Shown one piece after another: positions 26,636 to 36,028 of a stretch of 64,000 nucleotides of DNA (its first letter is position 1; the number at the start of each line of letters is the position of its first letter). A program made the position numbers and the translations under genes. The notes beneath the pieces were generated by a model that searched no databases, was not told the origin of the DNA, and saw nothing but the letters and a program-made list of their open reading frames with translations. This stretch comes from Amedibacterium intestinale (GTDB taxonomy: Bacteria; Bacillota_I; Bacilli_A; Erysipelotrichales; Erysipelotrichaceae): assembly GCF_010537335.1 (NCBI RefSeq), contig NZ_AP019711.1, positions 1,302,001-1,366,000 of the forward strand, read 5' to 3'.

Positions 26636-27367
26636 TTAGGAAACCTTGTGATACATTACAACTGCTTGTCTATGCAAAGATTCATAACATTTCTCTACTT
26701 GTTTTCTATCGTAAGAAATTTCTTTTTCATATAAGGGATCATTGAAATAACAATGTGTATCATCCATTCCAACCAAAACCAGGCAATGTTCCTGTGCAGG
26801 ATATTCGAAATATTGTCCATTACTATATAAAGAAATATAATATTCTATGTCCTTCATATCCAATGTAGCCCACAAAATAACAGGAATGTCCTTTTCCAGC
26901 CAAACTTCAAGATCACTCAATGCTGTTCCACTTATATCTTCTACGTTCCAAGTACTATCACTCGCATCTTTTAATCCTTGTACAATAACAAGTGCATAGC
27001 AACCTAAACCATCTGTCACTGTATAAGGATTTCCTGCATATGCGTGTGATGGATCTGGTCCACATAAAATATTATTTTCATAATATAAAGGCTGCATAAA
27101 AAGATATTCATCAACAAATTCCTGTGCTGTTATATCAAAGCCATAATATTGCAAGATCATAGCAGCACTAACTGCTTCACAGCCATTAGGAAGAAGAGGA
27201 TACTGCTGGATCAAAGGAACTCCAGAAATTTTTGTTAATTCATTCTGCGACATCTTTTCCTCTAATACAAAATTACTATTTAATGCTTTTTCCGTCACAT
27301 TTTGATTAGATAAAAAATTACTAATAGAAATCAAAAACACCAGCATAATATAATAGATTGATTTCAT
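26636..27367 (-). CDS. Secreted C39-like cysteine peptidase family protein
   Basis: 243 residues with an N-terminal signal peptide or anchor (about 1-20). The papain-like fold of the C39_2 family is indicated by the nucleophile C63 in LPNGCEAVSAAMILQYYG, the histidine in QEHCLVLVGMDD and a following FNDPLYE segment. These proteins are typically extracellular and of unknown substrate. AGGAGGGG precedes the ATG. It is the outermost gene of the accessory island and may or may not belong to it. Confidence 0.85.
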   Translation of the reverse strand: MKSIYYIMLVFLISISNFLSNQNVTEKALNSNFVLEEKMSQNELTKISGVPLIQQYPLLPNGCEAVSAAMILQYYGFDITAQEFVDEYLFMQPLYYENNILCGPDPSHAYAGNPYTVTDGLGCYALVIVQGLKDASDSTWNVEDISGTALSDLEVWLEKDIPVILWATLDMKDIEYYISLYSNGQYFEYPAQEHCLVLVGMDDTHCYFNDPLYEKEISYDRKQVEKCYESLHRQAVVMYHKVS

Positions 27368-27528
27368 ATGAACCCCTCCTCCTCTTTTATTACAAGTATC
27401 TTAAAGAATGTTACATAGATGAAATCAAACAAGACATTACTATACTTTATTAAGCAAGCACATGTCTTATTATCCATCAACAAATCCTTTGCTTTCTAAA
27501 TATAATTGTTTTCTTCCATGCTATATTC

Positions 27529-28047
27529 TTATTCTGAAAGCTCTATTGTAACTTTAAAATCCTCTGTTTGTGATGTTAAGATATCAAGTCCTTCATCGAT
27601 ATGTCCAATCGCCAAAAGATCATCTGTATAATTATATTCATGATAAAAAATAGACAAATTTCCCCATGGTGCATATACCAGGATATCTCCTTCTGCCGGT
27701 GCAGCCCCCTTCTTTGTTCCTTCTAATGTAAAAGGTGTTTTTGGATATGCAATCTTTTCGGTATTGTTAAAGTCTTCAAATGTCATCGTTACAGGCAACA
27801 TAGCTTTTAAACTATCTGCAGTTGGATTATCAAGTAATGTTGCATATATTTCCTGATCTCCAACTTTTAGACGAATTCGATTGCTTTCTGTCTTTTCTTC
27901 TGGTTTCATTTCTTCATTTTTTTCTTTCACTTCTTCTTTCACCTCTGCTTTTTTAGATTCTTTTTTATCTGGTGTTGTTTCCTTTTGAGCAGAACATCCA
28001 CACACCAATAACAAGAACATCATAAAACTGCCAATTACCTTTTTCAT
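27529..28047 (-). CDS. Lipoprotein with cyclophilin-like domain
   Basis: 172 residues: signal peptide with a lipobox (VCGC, lipidated C18), a Lys/Glu-rich linker (about 20-58) and a cyclophilin-like beta-barrel (about 60-170; RLKVGDQEIYATLLDNPTA, YAPWGNLSIFYHEY). The same domain is fused to a flavodoxin in the broken gene at 29832-30905, which supports a shared role. It is co-directional with the DUF4405 gene 14 bases upstream, so the two are co-expressed. The barrel may bind a small molecule; that is inference. Confidence 0.85.
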   Translation of the reverse strand: MKKVIGSFMMFLLLVCGCSAQKETTPDKKESKKAEVKEEVKEKNEEMKPEEKTESNRIRLKVGDQEIYATLLDNPTADSLKAMLPVTMTFEDFNNTEKIAYPKTPFTLEGTKKGAAPAEGDILVYAPWGNLSIFYHEYNYTDDLLAIGHIDEGLDILTSQTEDFKVTIELSE

Positions 28048-28061
28048 ATCATTGCCTCCAA

Positions 28062-28721
28062 TTATTTCACTAATTTTTTTAACATTAAACCAATCCAGGT
28101 AAATAAACTCATCATTGCAATCTGCTTGATCATATATACAAATAGGAATTCCTGATAGTTCAAAAAGACAAATTCAACCAGTAAGAACAGTTCATTCCAT
28201 AGTTTTCTTTCAAAAAACACATATACCCCATACAAAACAAGCATATACCCTAATGTCTGAGAAAACGTCACCAAGAAATCTGCAAACTTACCTTTCGAAA
28301 TCTTTCTTTTAAACATTTGAAATATACTTTCCCAATGCATTCCAAGATGCAAACTCATAAACACAAAACACCAGGCCGTCGATGTTAAATGCAGTTTTCT
28401 TGTGAGAGCTGCGAAATGTATGTTCAAAAATGGAAAGGCATAGTTTGACATTAATATCCCGCTTAAAACTGCTGTCAAAAATGCAATAAGCAACAATATA
28501 TTTATTGTTACAGAAAGTATTTTTGTTTTTGTCCATTTCGTTTTCCAGATTACCTTATACCAAGAAATATTTAAGATATTATGAAGAAGAAATAACACAA
28601 AAAAGCATACACCTAACCACTCATGCAGGAATACTTCTGTATATTGATACCCCATCACAAACAAACTGCAAAGTATCATCAAAAAATCAATCAGCAATCT
28701 TAACTGCACTTTTCTATTCAT
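28062..28721 (-). CDS. DUF4405 membrane protein (cytochrome-b-like)
   Basis: 219 residues with about six transmembrane helices. Histidines sit at positions typical of this family: LHEWLGVCFFVLFLLHN in helix 2, KLHLTSTAW and SLHLGMHWESIF further on. DUF4405 proteins resemble the di-haem membrane part of formate dehydrogenase or cytochrome b561, so a quinol-linked electron-transfer role is plausible. Next to exported flavodoxins it is the natural candidate to pass electrons across the membrane; this is inference. Confidence 0.85.
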   Translation of the reverse strand: MNRKVQLRLLIDFLMILCSLFVMGYQYTEVFLHEWLGVCFFVLFLLHNILNISWYKVIWKTKWTKTKILSVTINILLLIAFLTAVLSGILMSNYAFPFLNIHFAALTRKLHLTSTAWCFVFMSLHLGMHWESIFQMFKRKISKGKFADFLVTFSQTLGYMLVLYGVYVFFERKLWNELFLLVEFVFLNYQEFLFVYMIKQIAMMSLFTWIGLMLKKLVK

Positions 28722-29090
28722 ATGGATACCTCCTACAAAAAATAAAGAATGCAGATACTTTGTTCTACATTCTCATTTTAATTGATTTATTGGTTTAAAT
28801 CTAATACCCTTTTCCTATCAAAATCTATACTTTAAAGGCATACCACAAAACAAAATAAACTTTGTGATTACAAAAGAAATGTTTTATCTCTATACATAAA
28901 CATCCATCTTTAATTTAAGTAAAAAGCTTGATGATAACAGTTTCATTTCTTCACTTGTCAATTCATTTTATGTAGCGCAAGTACCACTTCCAGTATACAC
29001 AGTTCAAATATGGCAATCATCAACAAGTTAACCTTATTCATCGCTACGATCGCTTTTTTCACACTTTTCTGCCAATCAAATTTATATATA
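28722..29090. other. Intergenic region, no confident gene
   Basis: The region holds the likely promoter of the DUF4405-lipoprotein pair near 28722-28800. An unsupported 64-codon minus-strand frame (28958-29152) with one hydrophobic helix overlaps the 3' end of the flavodoxin gene. A weak CACAAA/TTTGTG hairpin lies near 28844. Nothing else is seen. Confidence 0.5.
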
Positions 29091-29825
29091 TCAGGAATTT
29101 TTGCCACTGGAACTTTCTTTATTTTGAAATCCGATAGAATCAAGCCATGCACTGATTACAGTTTCAGCATTGCCCATATCATCTCGATTAATGTCAATAG
29201 CAGGTAATACTTCTGTTGTTGAAGGAAGATCAGCAATAATGTCTTTTACACTGCCTGCCACTCCTCCTGTTCCATGAGAACAAAATGGAATCACTGTTTT
29301 GTTACTAAAGTCATATTGTTCGATGAAAGAGAATACTGCCATTGGAGCTGTATAACACCAATTTGGAAAGCCAAGAAAAATTATATCGTAATCATCGAAA
29401 TTATTAATTGTATTTAGTAATTCCGGACGTACTCTATCTATTTTTTCATTTGCAGCACGATCAAGACATTTATCATAATCATACGGATACGCTTCTTTAA
29501 CCTTGATTGGATATAGTTCTCCTCCTATTTGTGAATTTATTAACTGTGCCATCACTGCTGTGTTTCCTGGAATTGTAGAACTTGCTGAAGATAATACATC
29601 CATGTTTTGATTAAAAACAGTGTTATCTGCCCATGAAAAATAGGCAATTAATACCTTGCCATTCATACCTGCAAGATTCCCTGTCTTTGATTGAACAATT
29701 TCTTTTTCAGTTTTATCTATCGGTAATTGACGATCTGCTATAGCACTATTTTTACTGTAATAAACATAAAGTATTGTTAGAATAGACACAAAGAAAGCAA
29801 TTATTATAATTTTTTGTTTCATCAT
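29091..29825 (-). CDS. Membrane-anchored flavodoxin
   Basis: 244 residues. An N-terminal hydrophobic helix (about 4-24, with no lipobox Cys) anchors or exports the protein; a linker follows and then a flavodoxin domain of the Flavodoxin_4 type (about 55-235). FMN contacts are suggested by LIAYFSWADNT in the phosphate loop, FLGFPNWCYTAPM and PFCSHGTGGVAGS. It is one of four related flavodoxins in the island. Its start lies 6 bases after the neighbouring pseudogene's stop, so the genes form an operon. Confidence 0.88.
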   Translation of the reverse strand: MMKQKIIIIAFFVSILTILYVYYSKNSAIADRQLPIDKTEKEIVQSKTGNLAGMNGKVLIAYFSWADNTVFNQNMDVLSSASSTIPGNTAVMAQLINSQIGGELYPIKVKEAYPYDYDKCLDRAANEKIDRVRPELLNTINNFDDYDIIFLGFPNWCYTAPMAVFSFIEQYDFSNKTVIPFCSHGTGGVAGSVKDIIADLPSTTEVLPAIDINRDDMGNAETVISAWLDSIGFQNKESSSGKNS

Positions 29826-29831
29826 ACCACC

Positions 29832-30905
29832 TTATTTATGTTTCAAGGAAAACGTAATTTCTTCTCTGTTATCAAGATTTTCAAAAACAGATAAATCAGA
29901 TATCACTTTTCCAATAGGAATCACATTAACGGAAAGATTTGGATTATCTGTCTGTGCATAAAAAATTGCCATGTTGTGATGATCTTCACAGTAAGTAATA
30001 TCTCCATTCTCAAAAGTTTTTTGTCCGCCTTCCAGGCTTTCAGGATAGAAATCTACTCCGCCATAAAATTCTCTGCCTGCATATTTTGTCATAGAAATTG
30101 TGAATGGGAAATACTGCTTGATTTCATTAGCCAATGCAGTATTATAAAGCACTCCATCAAGAGTAATATTACCTATTTGAATCGCAATTTCTGTTTCACC
30201 CTCATCTGTTTTTTTTGAAAGCATACCAATAGAGTTTAACCAATTTTCTATAACAGTGGAGGAATCTTTAATATCCTTTGCTTCAATTGCCAAAGCTTCA
30301 AGCATATTTTTCGCAGAACTTTCTACACGAATACTATTATAGCTATTTCCTGCACCATAACCATCATGAGTACAAAATGGTATTACGGTTTTATCGGATA
30401 AGTCATATTTTTTTTAAAATGAAACCACAGCCTGTGGTACATCGGTTGCCCATACTGGATATCCAATAAAAATCGTATCGTAGTTAGATATATCCAAGTT
30501 ACTTTTCTGAAGTTCTGGCAGCTTGTTATTTTCCATTTCATTATGGTTAACATCTCTAAGTTCATCAAAATCATCTGTATATGGTGTTACAGTTCGAATA
30601 GGAAACAGTTCTCCTCCAACTGTTTTCTGGATCATACGTGCCATATACTCAGTTGTTCCATAACGTTCTTTATCAATTACAACACTAGCCGAAGTAGATG
30701 CATCCACATCATCTGGATAATCCGTATTGCCATACCTTGAAAAATAAGCAATTAAAATGCGATTTTTTTCAATAGGAAGTCCGGCTGTTTTTTCTTGGGA
30801 ACTATCTGCATAGTTTTCACTTTTACGATTACTATTATCCTTTGTACAGGAAGCCAATGTACATATCATACTGATTATTAAAGCTGATAATAAAAATTTC
30901 TTCAT
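29832..30905 (-). pseudogene. Flavodoxin-cyclophilin fusion lipoprotein, split by an in-frame TAA
   Basis: One frame runs from the ATG at 30905 (AGGAGGAAG upstream) to 29832, broken only by TAA at 30414-30416. N-terminal lipobox TLASC, flavodoxin domain (RILIAYFSRYGNTDYP, IFIGYPVWATDVPQAVVSF), then after the stop KKYDLSDKTVIPFCTHDGYG completes the flavodoxin, followed by a cyclophilin-like domain (IAIQIGNITLDGVLY). The paralogue at 29091 continues without a stop at the matching place. A single change from TTA (Leu) to TAA explains it. The frame is otherwise well kept, so the damage is recent. Confidence 0.88.
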
Positions 30906-30981
30906 ATTACTTCCTCCTAACAACGCCAGCATGCTTACTCTCATATCTTCAAAAATAATCTTATAAGGATAGAATTAAATA

Positions 30982-31032
30982 AAAATGTAAGCAAAACTTA
31001 AAGTGTATTACCACTGGTTTCACTTACATTTT
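30982..31032 (-). terminator. Terminator of the LysR gene
   Basis: AAAATGTAAG (30982-30991) and CTTACATTTT (31023-31032) bracket an inner AGTG/CACT hairpin, with T-rich sequence following on the minus strand. Confidence 0.5.
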
Positions 31033-31067
31033 AAATGAATGTTAACCGTATAACAAATGCTTAATTT

Positions 31068-31958
31068 TTATGTATTTCCCATACCTAGAAAGCATTTTGC
31101 ATGCTCTATAAATTTTGTTGTTGCCAAACTAAATGGCTTCCCTCTTTTCCATGCAAAAACACTGGTTGCCGTAAGTACAGGATATAAAGGTCGGTATGTA
31201 ATTTTAGATTGATCCCATAAGGATAACATGCCATCAATTACAACAGAATATGCCAATCCTTTTTCTACCATAATTGCTCCATTTGTATTTAAATTACTTG
31301 TGAATACAACATGAAGATTCTTGTAATAATCTCCAAACCAGCTTGCCAATTCACTTTGTACCTGTAAACGACGAGGCAATATCAAAGGCAGCTTCGATAA
31401 TTCTTTTGCGCTAATATGTTCTTTTTCAGCAAGAGGATCACTCGGCGGCATCAACACGACCCAGCGTTCTTTTGTATTTAAACGAACAAACTCATATTTT
31501 TCAATATCAATCGGCTCTAGCAGAAGACCTATATCAATAAGTCCTTTATCCATCTGTTCCTTGACAAAATCTGCAGTAGCTGTGAAAAAATCAAAAGTAA
31601 CACGAGGATATTTTTCTGTAAAAGACTTAATCAAATCCGATAGTATCTGAACTGCTGCAATTTCTCCGCAACCAATGGTTATTTTACCTTCAACTTGTTC
31701 ATTTTGTCCCAAAAGTTCCTGTTCTGTTTTATCCACAAGCTGTATGATTTCTTCTGCACGCCTACGTAGCAGCATACCCTCGTTTGTTAATCTGATTTTT
31801 CTGGTACCACGATCAATCAACTTAACACCCAATTCTTCTTCCATCTGCGCTAACTGACGGCTTAATGTCGGCTGTGTGATATGAAGAACTTCGGATGCCT
31901 TTGTGATACTTTCTTCCCTTACAACTGTCAGAAAATATTTTAAAACTCGTATTTCCAT
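31068..31958 (-). CDS. LysR-family transcriptional regulator
   Basis: 296 residues from the ATG at 31958 (MEIRVLKYFLTVVREES), chosen for its GGAGGTG site. Winged helix at 1-60 (SITKASEVLHITQPTLSRQLAQME), a helical linker, then a periplasmic-binding-like effector domain (about 90-290). It sits in the middle of the flavodoxin island and reads in the same direction, so it is the likely local regulator. The effector is unknown, though a redox or flavin-related signal would fit. Confidence 0.92.
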   Translation of the reverse strand: MEIRVLKYFLTVVREESITKASEVLHITQPTLSRQLAQMEEELGVKLIDRGTRKIRLTNEGMLLRRRAEEIIQLVDKTEQELLGQNEQVEGKITIGCGEIAAVQILSDLIKSFTEKYPRVTFDFFTATADFVKEQMDKGLIDIGLLLEPIDIEKYEFVRLNTKERWVVLMPPSDPLAEKEHISAKELSKLPLILPRRLQVQSELASWFGDYYKNLHVVFTSNLNTNGAIMVEKGLAYSVVIDGMLSLWDQSKITYRPLYPVLTATSVFAWKRGKPFSLATTKFIEHAKCFLGMGNT

Positions 31959-32173
31959 AGTACACCTCCAATTTTTACATATACTACCCATTACATTAAA
32001 AATATCCTATCTATGTTTAAAGCGATACATCAATTCAGAAAACTTGATAATAGACAAGTTTCATTTAAGGAAATAGGCATTGAGAATCATAACGATAAGC
32101 AGATTTTATATTTTATCTGTACTACATTTATATTATACATTGCTTATTTTTGTAACTCAAAATATTTTATACT

Positions 32174-32224
32174 GAAAAAAGAATCTAATTATATTCTCTT
32201 TACTCTAGAGTATAATAGATTCTA
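32174..32224 (-). terminator. Terminator of the flavodoxin lipoprotein gene
   Basis: On the minus strand AGAATCTA pairs with TAGATTCT, enclosing a smaller ACTCTAGAGT palindrome, and runs into TTTTTTC. Confidence 0.7.
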
Positions 32225-32241
32225 ATTTTACTATTCTTTTC

Positions 32242-32874
32242 TTACTTTAATGATTCTAACCAGTCACTAACAATTCCTTCACAGTTATCTACATTTGAAT
32301 CCTGAATTGATAAACCATCTTCATTAACAGTAGCCCCTTTGACAACATTGGAAATATCAGAAATACTGCTTCCAAAGCCACTTCCTCCATGCGTAGTAAA
32401 TGGAATTATCGTTTTTCCACTGAAATCATGACTTTCTAGGAAGGTAAAGATAACCATAGGGGATGTTCCCCACCAGCAAGGATAGCCCACATAAATCGTG
32501 TCGTACTGATCAATATTTTCTACATCGTTTTTTATGGCAGGTCGAACATTTGCTGCTTTTTCCTCACTAGCTAAATCTACACATTCATCATAATCCTCTG
32601 GATATGCTTTTTCTGGAACAATTTCAAATATATCACTGTTTGTTCCCTGCGCAATCAATTGTGCTACTTTTTCTGTATTTCCACTATAGGAAAAATAAAC
32701 AACTAAAGATTTTGCGGAATCTTGATTTTCTGCCGTTGTTTCTTCTTTCTTTTCTTCTTGTTTTACCACAGCTTCTTTTTCTTGCCCACTTTGTTCATCA
32801 TTATTTGATGAACAGGCTGCCAGTGAAACCATCATCACACCAGCAATTAAAAACACACATAATTTTTTCAACAT
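32242..32874 (-). CDS. Flavodoxin lipoprotein
   Basis: 210 residues: signal peptide with lipobox SLAAC, a Glu/Lys/Gln linker (about 24-52) and a flavodoxin domain (about 55-205) with the phosphate loop VVYFSYSGNTEKVAQL and the flavin-contact segments YVGYPCWWGTSPM and PFTTHGGSGFG. Flavodoxins are normally cytosolic, but this one should be tethered outside the membrane. It lies 20 bases downstream of the SUMF1-flavodoxin pseudogene. Intact. Confidence 0.92.
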   Translation of the reverse strand: MLKKLCVFLIAGVMMVSLAACSSNNDEQSGQEKEAVVKQEEKKEETTAENQDSAKSLVVYFSYSGNTEKVAQLIAQGTNSDIFEIVPEKAYPEDYDECVDLASEEKAANVRPAIKNDVENIDQYDTIYVGYPCWWGTSPMVIFTFLESHDFSGKTIIPFTTHGGSGFGSSISDISNVVKGATVNEDGLSIQDSNVDNCEGIVSDWLESLK

Positions 32875-32894
32875 ATTTCATCCCTCCATAACAT

Positions 32895-34358
32895 TTACTG
32901 TTCTAAAATATGATTTTGAGCTAACCATTGTGAAATATCATCGGATAAGCCACTATCTCCAGAGTAATGAACGCTTAGTGCTTCTCCAATTACACTATTT
33001 GGTGCCAGCTTACGAATATCATTTACACTTTGCCCCAATCTTCCGCCTCCATGCGAACAGAATGGAACAATTCGTTTATTAGACAAATCGTATTCTTCTA
33101 AAAACGAAGCAACTGGCATCGGAATCGTTGCCCACCAGTTTGGATATCCAATAAGAATCGCATCATATTTTGATATATCCTCCACATAGTTCTTTAATTC
33201 TGGTCTGGCATTGGCATTCATATCTCTTTGTGCTTCATCAAGAACGGTATTGTAATCCGATGAATAAGGATTTACCAATGTAAGTTCAAACATATCTGCA
33301 CCTGTTTTTTCCTGAATTTGTTCTGCAATACCTTCCGTATTTCCTCCCCATGAAAAATACACAATCAGTGTTTTATCTCCACGAATATCATGCTTATCAA
33401 CCGCTTCAATATCATTTACGATAATTGATTTTTCTGTAGTAGAAGCTGCATTTCTTGCTAAACGAAATCCTACGTTGCTAGCGGAAGTATTGGGATCTTT
33501 ACTAGAGCGATAAGCACTTCTCAAGTGTTTTGCATAATCATTCCACCCGCCTCCGCGAACGATTCTAGCATTTCCAGTTGCTGGACCAGTTGGATTTTCT
33601 ATATTTTTTTGATCGTATGCTCCATAAAAATCCCAGCACCATTCACCAACATTTCCATGCATGTCATATAATCCCCAGGCATTGGGCTGAAAACTTCCAA
33701 CAGAAACACTCGTTTCTCTATACTGTCCTGGTTCTGTATCTAAATTGCCTTGTGAAAAATAATTTTCTTCAATCAAATATGGATAATGCCCATAATAATT
33801 TGATTCCTAATCACTAATAGAAGTTTCTGTATTAAAGGGTGTAGTCGTATTCGCACGACATGCATATTCCCATTCTGCTTCTGTTGGCAAGCGATAACCA
33901 TTGGCATTTTGATCCCACTCAACTTCTTTTCCATTTACACGATATACTGGAGTCAAGCCATTTTTCTCACTCAGCTTGTTACAATACTCTACGGCATCAA
34001 ACCAGGATACATTTTCAATGGGAAGATCTTCTCCATGAAATTCACTTGGATTTTTACCCATCAATTCTTCATACTCTTTTTGCGTAACTTCCAAAGGACT
34101 TATATAAAACGAATCAATTTTTACTTCATGAAGAACTTCATTCTCTTCCCTTTGCCTTTCTGTTTCAGGACTTCCCATTGGAAAGGTTCCAGAATCTAAC
34201 AATTTCATATGATCCGATACACTCACTTTCTCAGGATTCGACTTAGCCTTATCCACTTCCTTATTCGTAAAGTAACTGGCAAATAGAACCATAAGGACTC
34301 CCCATACACTTATGATCAATACAGACAATGCAATATGTAATAATTGTCTTTTTTGCAT
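32895..34358 (-). pseudogene. Membrane-anchored SUMF1-flavodoxin fusion, split by an in-frame TAG
   Basis: A single frame from the ATG at 34358 to 32895 is interrupted only by TAG at 33807-33809. N-terminal transmembrane helix (about 10-30), then a formylglycine-generating-enzyme-like (SUMF1) domain: GTFPMGSPETERQ, RLPTEAEWEYACRANTTTPF, then past the stop NYFSQG, DMHGNVGEWCWDFYG, RIVRGGGW and NVGFRLARN. A C-terminal flavodoxin follows (LIVYFSWGGNTEGIAEQ). The stop replaces a residue that is commonly Gln in this loop, so CAG to TAG is likely. The catalytic cysteines of true FGEs are absent. Confidence 0.88.
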
Positions 34359-34485
34359 CTCATCACTCCTTTACTTTCTGTACAAACAAATAATAAAACA
34401 CTCTAAAAAAGATGTCTAATACTCCTTAAACATGTACATTTATACACTTTAGGCATGAAAAAAAGCCGGATAAATTCCAGCTTCT

Positions 34486-35443
34486 TCACAGTGCACCAAC
34501 AACTTTATGAGGCGTATATTCTTCTTCCAAGAACTTTAAATCTTCCTTTGTTAATTCCACATCAAAAGCCTGTATTGCTTCTTCTAGATGTGTTATTTTT
34601 GTTGCCCCTATAATCGGTGCTGCCACCTGTGGCTGATGAAGCGGCCATGCAAGGGCAATCTGTGTTCTAGTTACATTTTTTTTCTTTAGCCAGTGCAGCC
34701 ACACAATCAACAATAAGATGATCCACCTGTTCATTTCCATCATATTTAACAATCGATTCTTTATCTGTTTTAAAGCGAAGCGTATCCCCCTGCCAATCCC
34801 TTGTTAATCTGCCCGCAGCCAAGGGGTGAATAAGGCGTCAACTGAATGTTTGCATCTTTACAGTATGGAAGAAGTTCATGTTCATCTTCACGATATAAAA
34901 GATTATAGTGATTTTGCATAGAAATAAATTTTGTCCTGCCATTTCTTTCCGCAATATTCTGTGCTTTCTGAAATTGCCACGCATACATCGCAGAAGCACC
35001 AATATAAAGAACTTTACCAGACTTTACCAAATCATTTAATGCCCTCATCGTCTCTTCAATAGGGGTATCATAATCCCAGCGGTGAATAACAAGTAAATCA
35101 ATATAATCTGTATCCAAACGCTTTAATGACTGTTCTACAGCTTGAAAAATATGTTTGCGTGATAATCCCATTCCATTTTTCTTTTCTTCTACTGGAAAAA
35201 AACTTTTGTAGCAATCACAACTTCTTCTCGATCTGCATACTCTTTTATCGCTTTTCCTAAAATACATTCACTTTCACCTAAAAAATATACATCCGCAGTA
35301 TCAAAAAAATTAATTCCCAAATCTAATGCTTTTTTAATAATTTTCTTACTTTCTTCCTCTTTTAAGATCCATTTTCCTCTAGACCATTTATCTGGATACA
35401 AAATCGAAATGAAAGCCATTAAAATTGAAAATGATTTTTTCAT
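34486..35443 (-). pseudogene. Aldo/keto reductase with three frameshifts
   Basis: Pieces in three frames together give most of an aldo/keto reductase: FFDTADVYFLGESE (catalytic Asp and Tyr), IATKV (Lys), LLVIHRWDYDTPIEE (His), then TQIALAWPLHQPQVAAPIIGAT. Indels explain every break: one T lost in a T-run near 35195, one C gained near 34820 and one A gained in the A-run near 34680. The N-terminal strand is replaced by a signal-peptide-like stretch (MKKSFSILMAFIS). It must be non-functional as read. Confidence 0.85.
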
Positions 35444-35468
35444 TATCAAACCCCTTCCAATACTGCTT

Positions 35469-35939
35469 TTATGTACTTGAACCTGCAATAGGCCCTTTGT
35501 TTTTCAACTCAGAAATTATTTTTTCAACTTTACTTGATAAACTTTGATTCCCCTGCTTCTTTAATTCTTGATTGATTTCATTGAGTTTTCGTAACAAGGC
35601 TTCTCCCTCATTTTTATCAAACAGCCATGCTTCTTTCCCATATTTGGATGATATGGCAAAAGATAATAATATTGGCTCATCAAGATTCAAAGAACCAATC
35701 TCTCCATTAACATAGTCAAGCCTCACATTACTCATAAAACTGTAATATCCATCGCCATTCATTTTCACATCAACATATACATTCTCATACGTTTCTGTTT
35801 GATCCTCTTGTACAGGTTCAACAAAATCAACGATTTGTGCTTGTTTGTTGATATTTTCCGTTTCCTCATTTTCTGAAGCATATACAGTAAATGACAATAA
35901 ACATATACATGCCATCACGAAAAGAAAGATTTTTTTCAT
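35469..35939 (-). CDS. Secreted protein of unknown function, 156 aa
   Basis: A clear signal peptide (MKKIFLFVMACICLLSFTVYA, cleaved after about residue 22), an acidic linker, a beta-rich middle (YENVYVDVKMNGDGYYSFM) and a helical C-terminus. No cysteine remains in the mature chain and no family is recognised. It sits between the broken aldo/keto reductase and the flavin reductase, so it may belong to the same exported redox set; that is inference. Confidence 0.7.
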   Translation of the reverse strand: MKKIFLFVMACICLLSFTVYASENEETENINKQAQIVDFVEPVQEDQTETYENVYVDVKMNGDGYYSFMSNVRLDYVNGEIGSLNLDEPILLSFAISSKYGKEAWLFDKNEGEALLRKLNEINQELKKQGNQSLSSKVEKIISELKNKGPIAGSST

Positions 35940-36028
35940 GAAATCACCTCATTTTCATTTATTGATCCAATTTAACAATATACATACATCGTATTTCATC
36001 TGTCTTTTGTATATTTAAACAATGTTAC

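Noticed and set aside
28958-29152. 64-codon minus-strand frame overlapping the flavodoxin 3' end
   Set aside because: It has one hydrophobic helix but no ribosome binding site, overlaps a clear gene and shows no family. Not enough to call a gene.
33430-34358. Functional formylglycine-generating enzyme activating a sulfatase
   Set aside because: The catalytic cysteine pair is missing, no sulfatase gene is in the window, and the gene contains a stop codon.
34486-35443. Programmed frameshifting in the aldo/keto reductase
   Set aside because: Three separate shifts would be needed in one gene, all at plain homopolymers and without slippery-site or pseudoknot features; decay or sequencing error is simpler.
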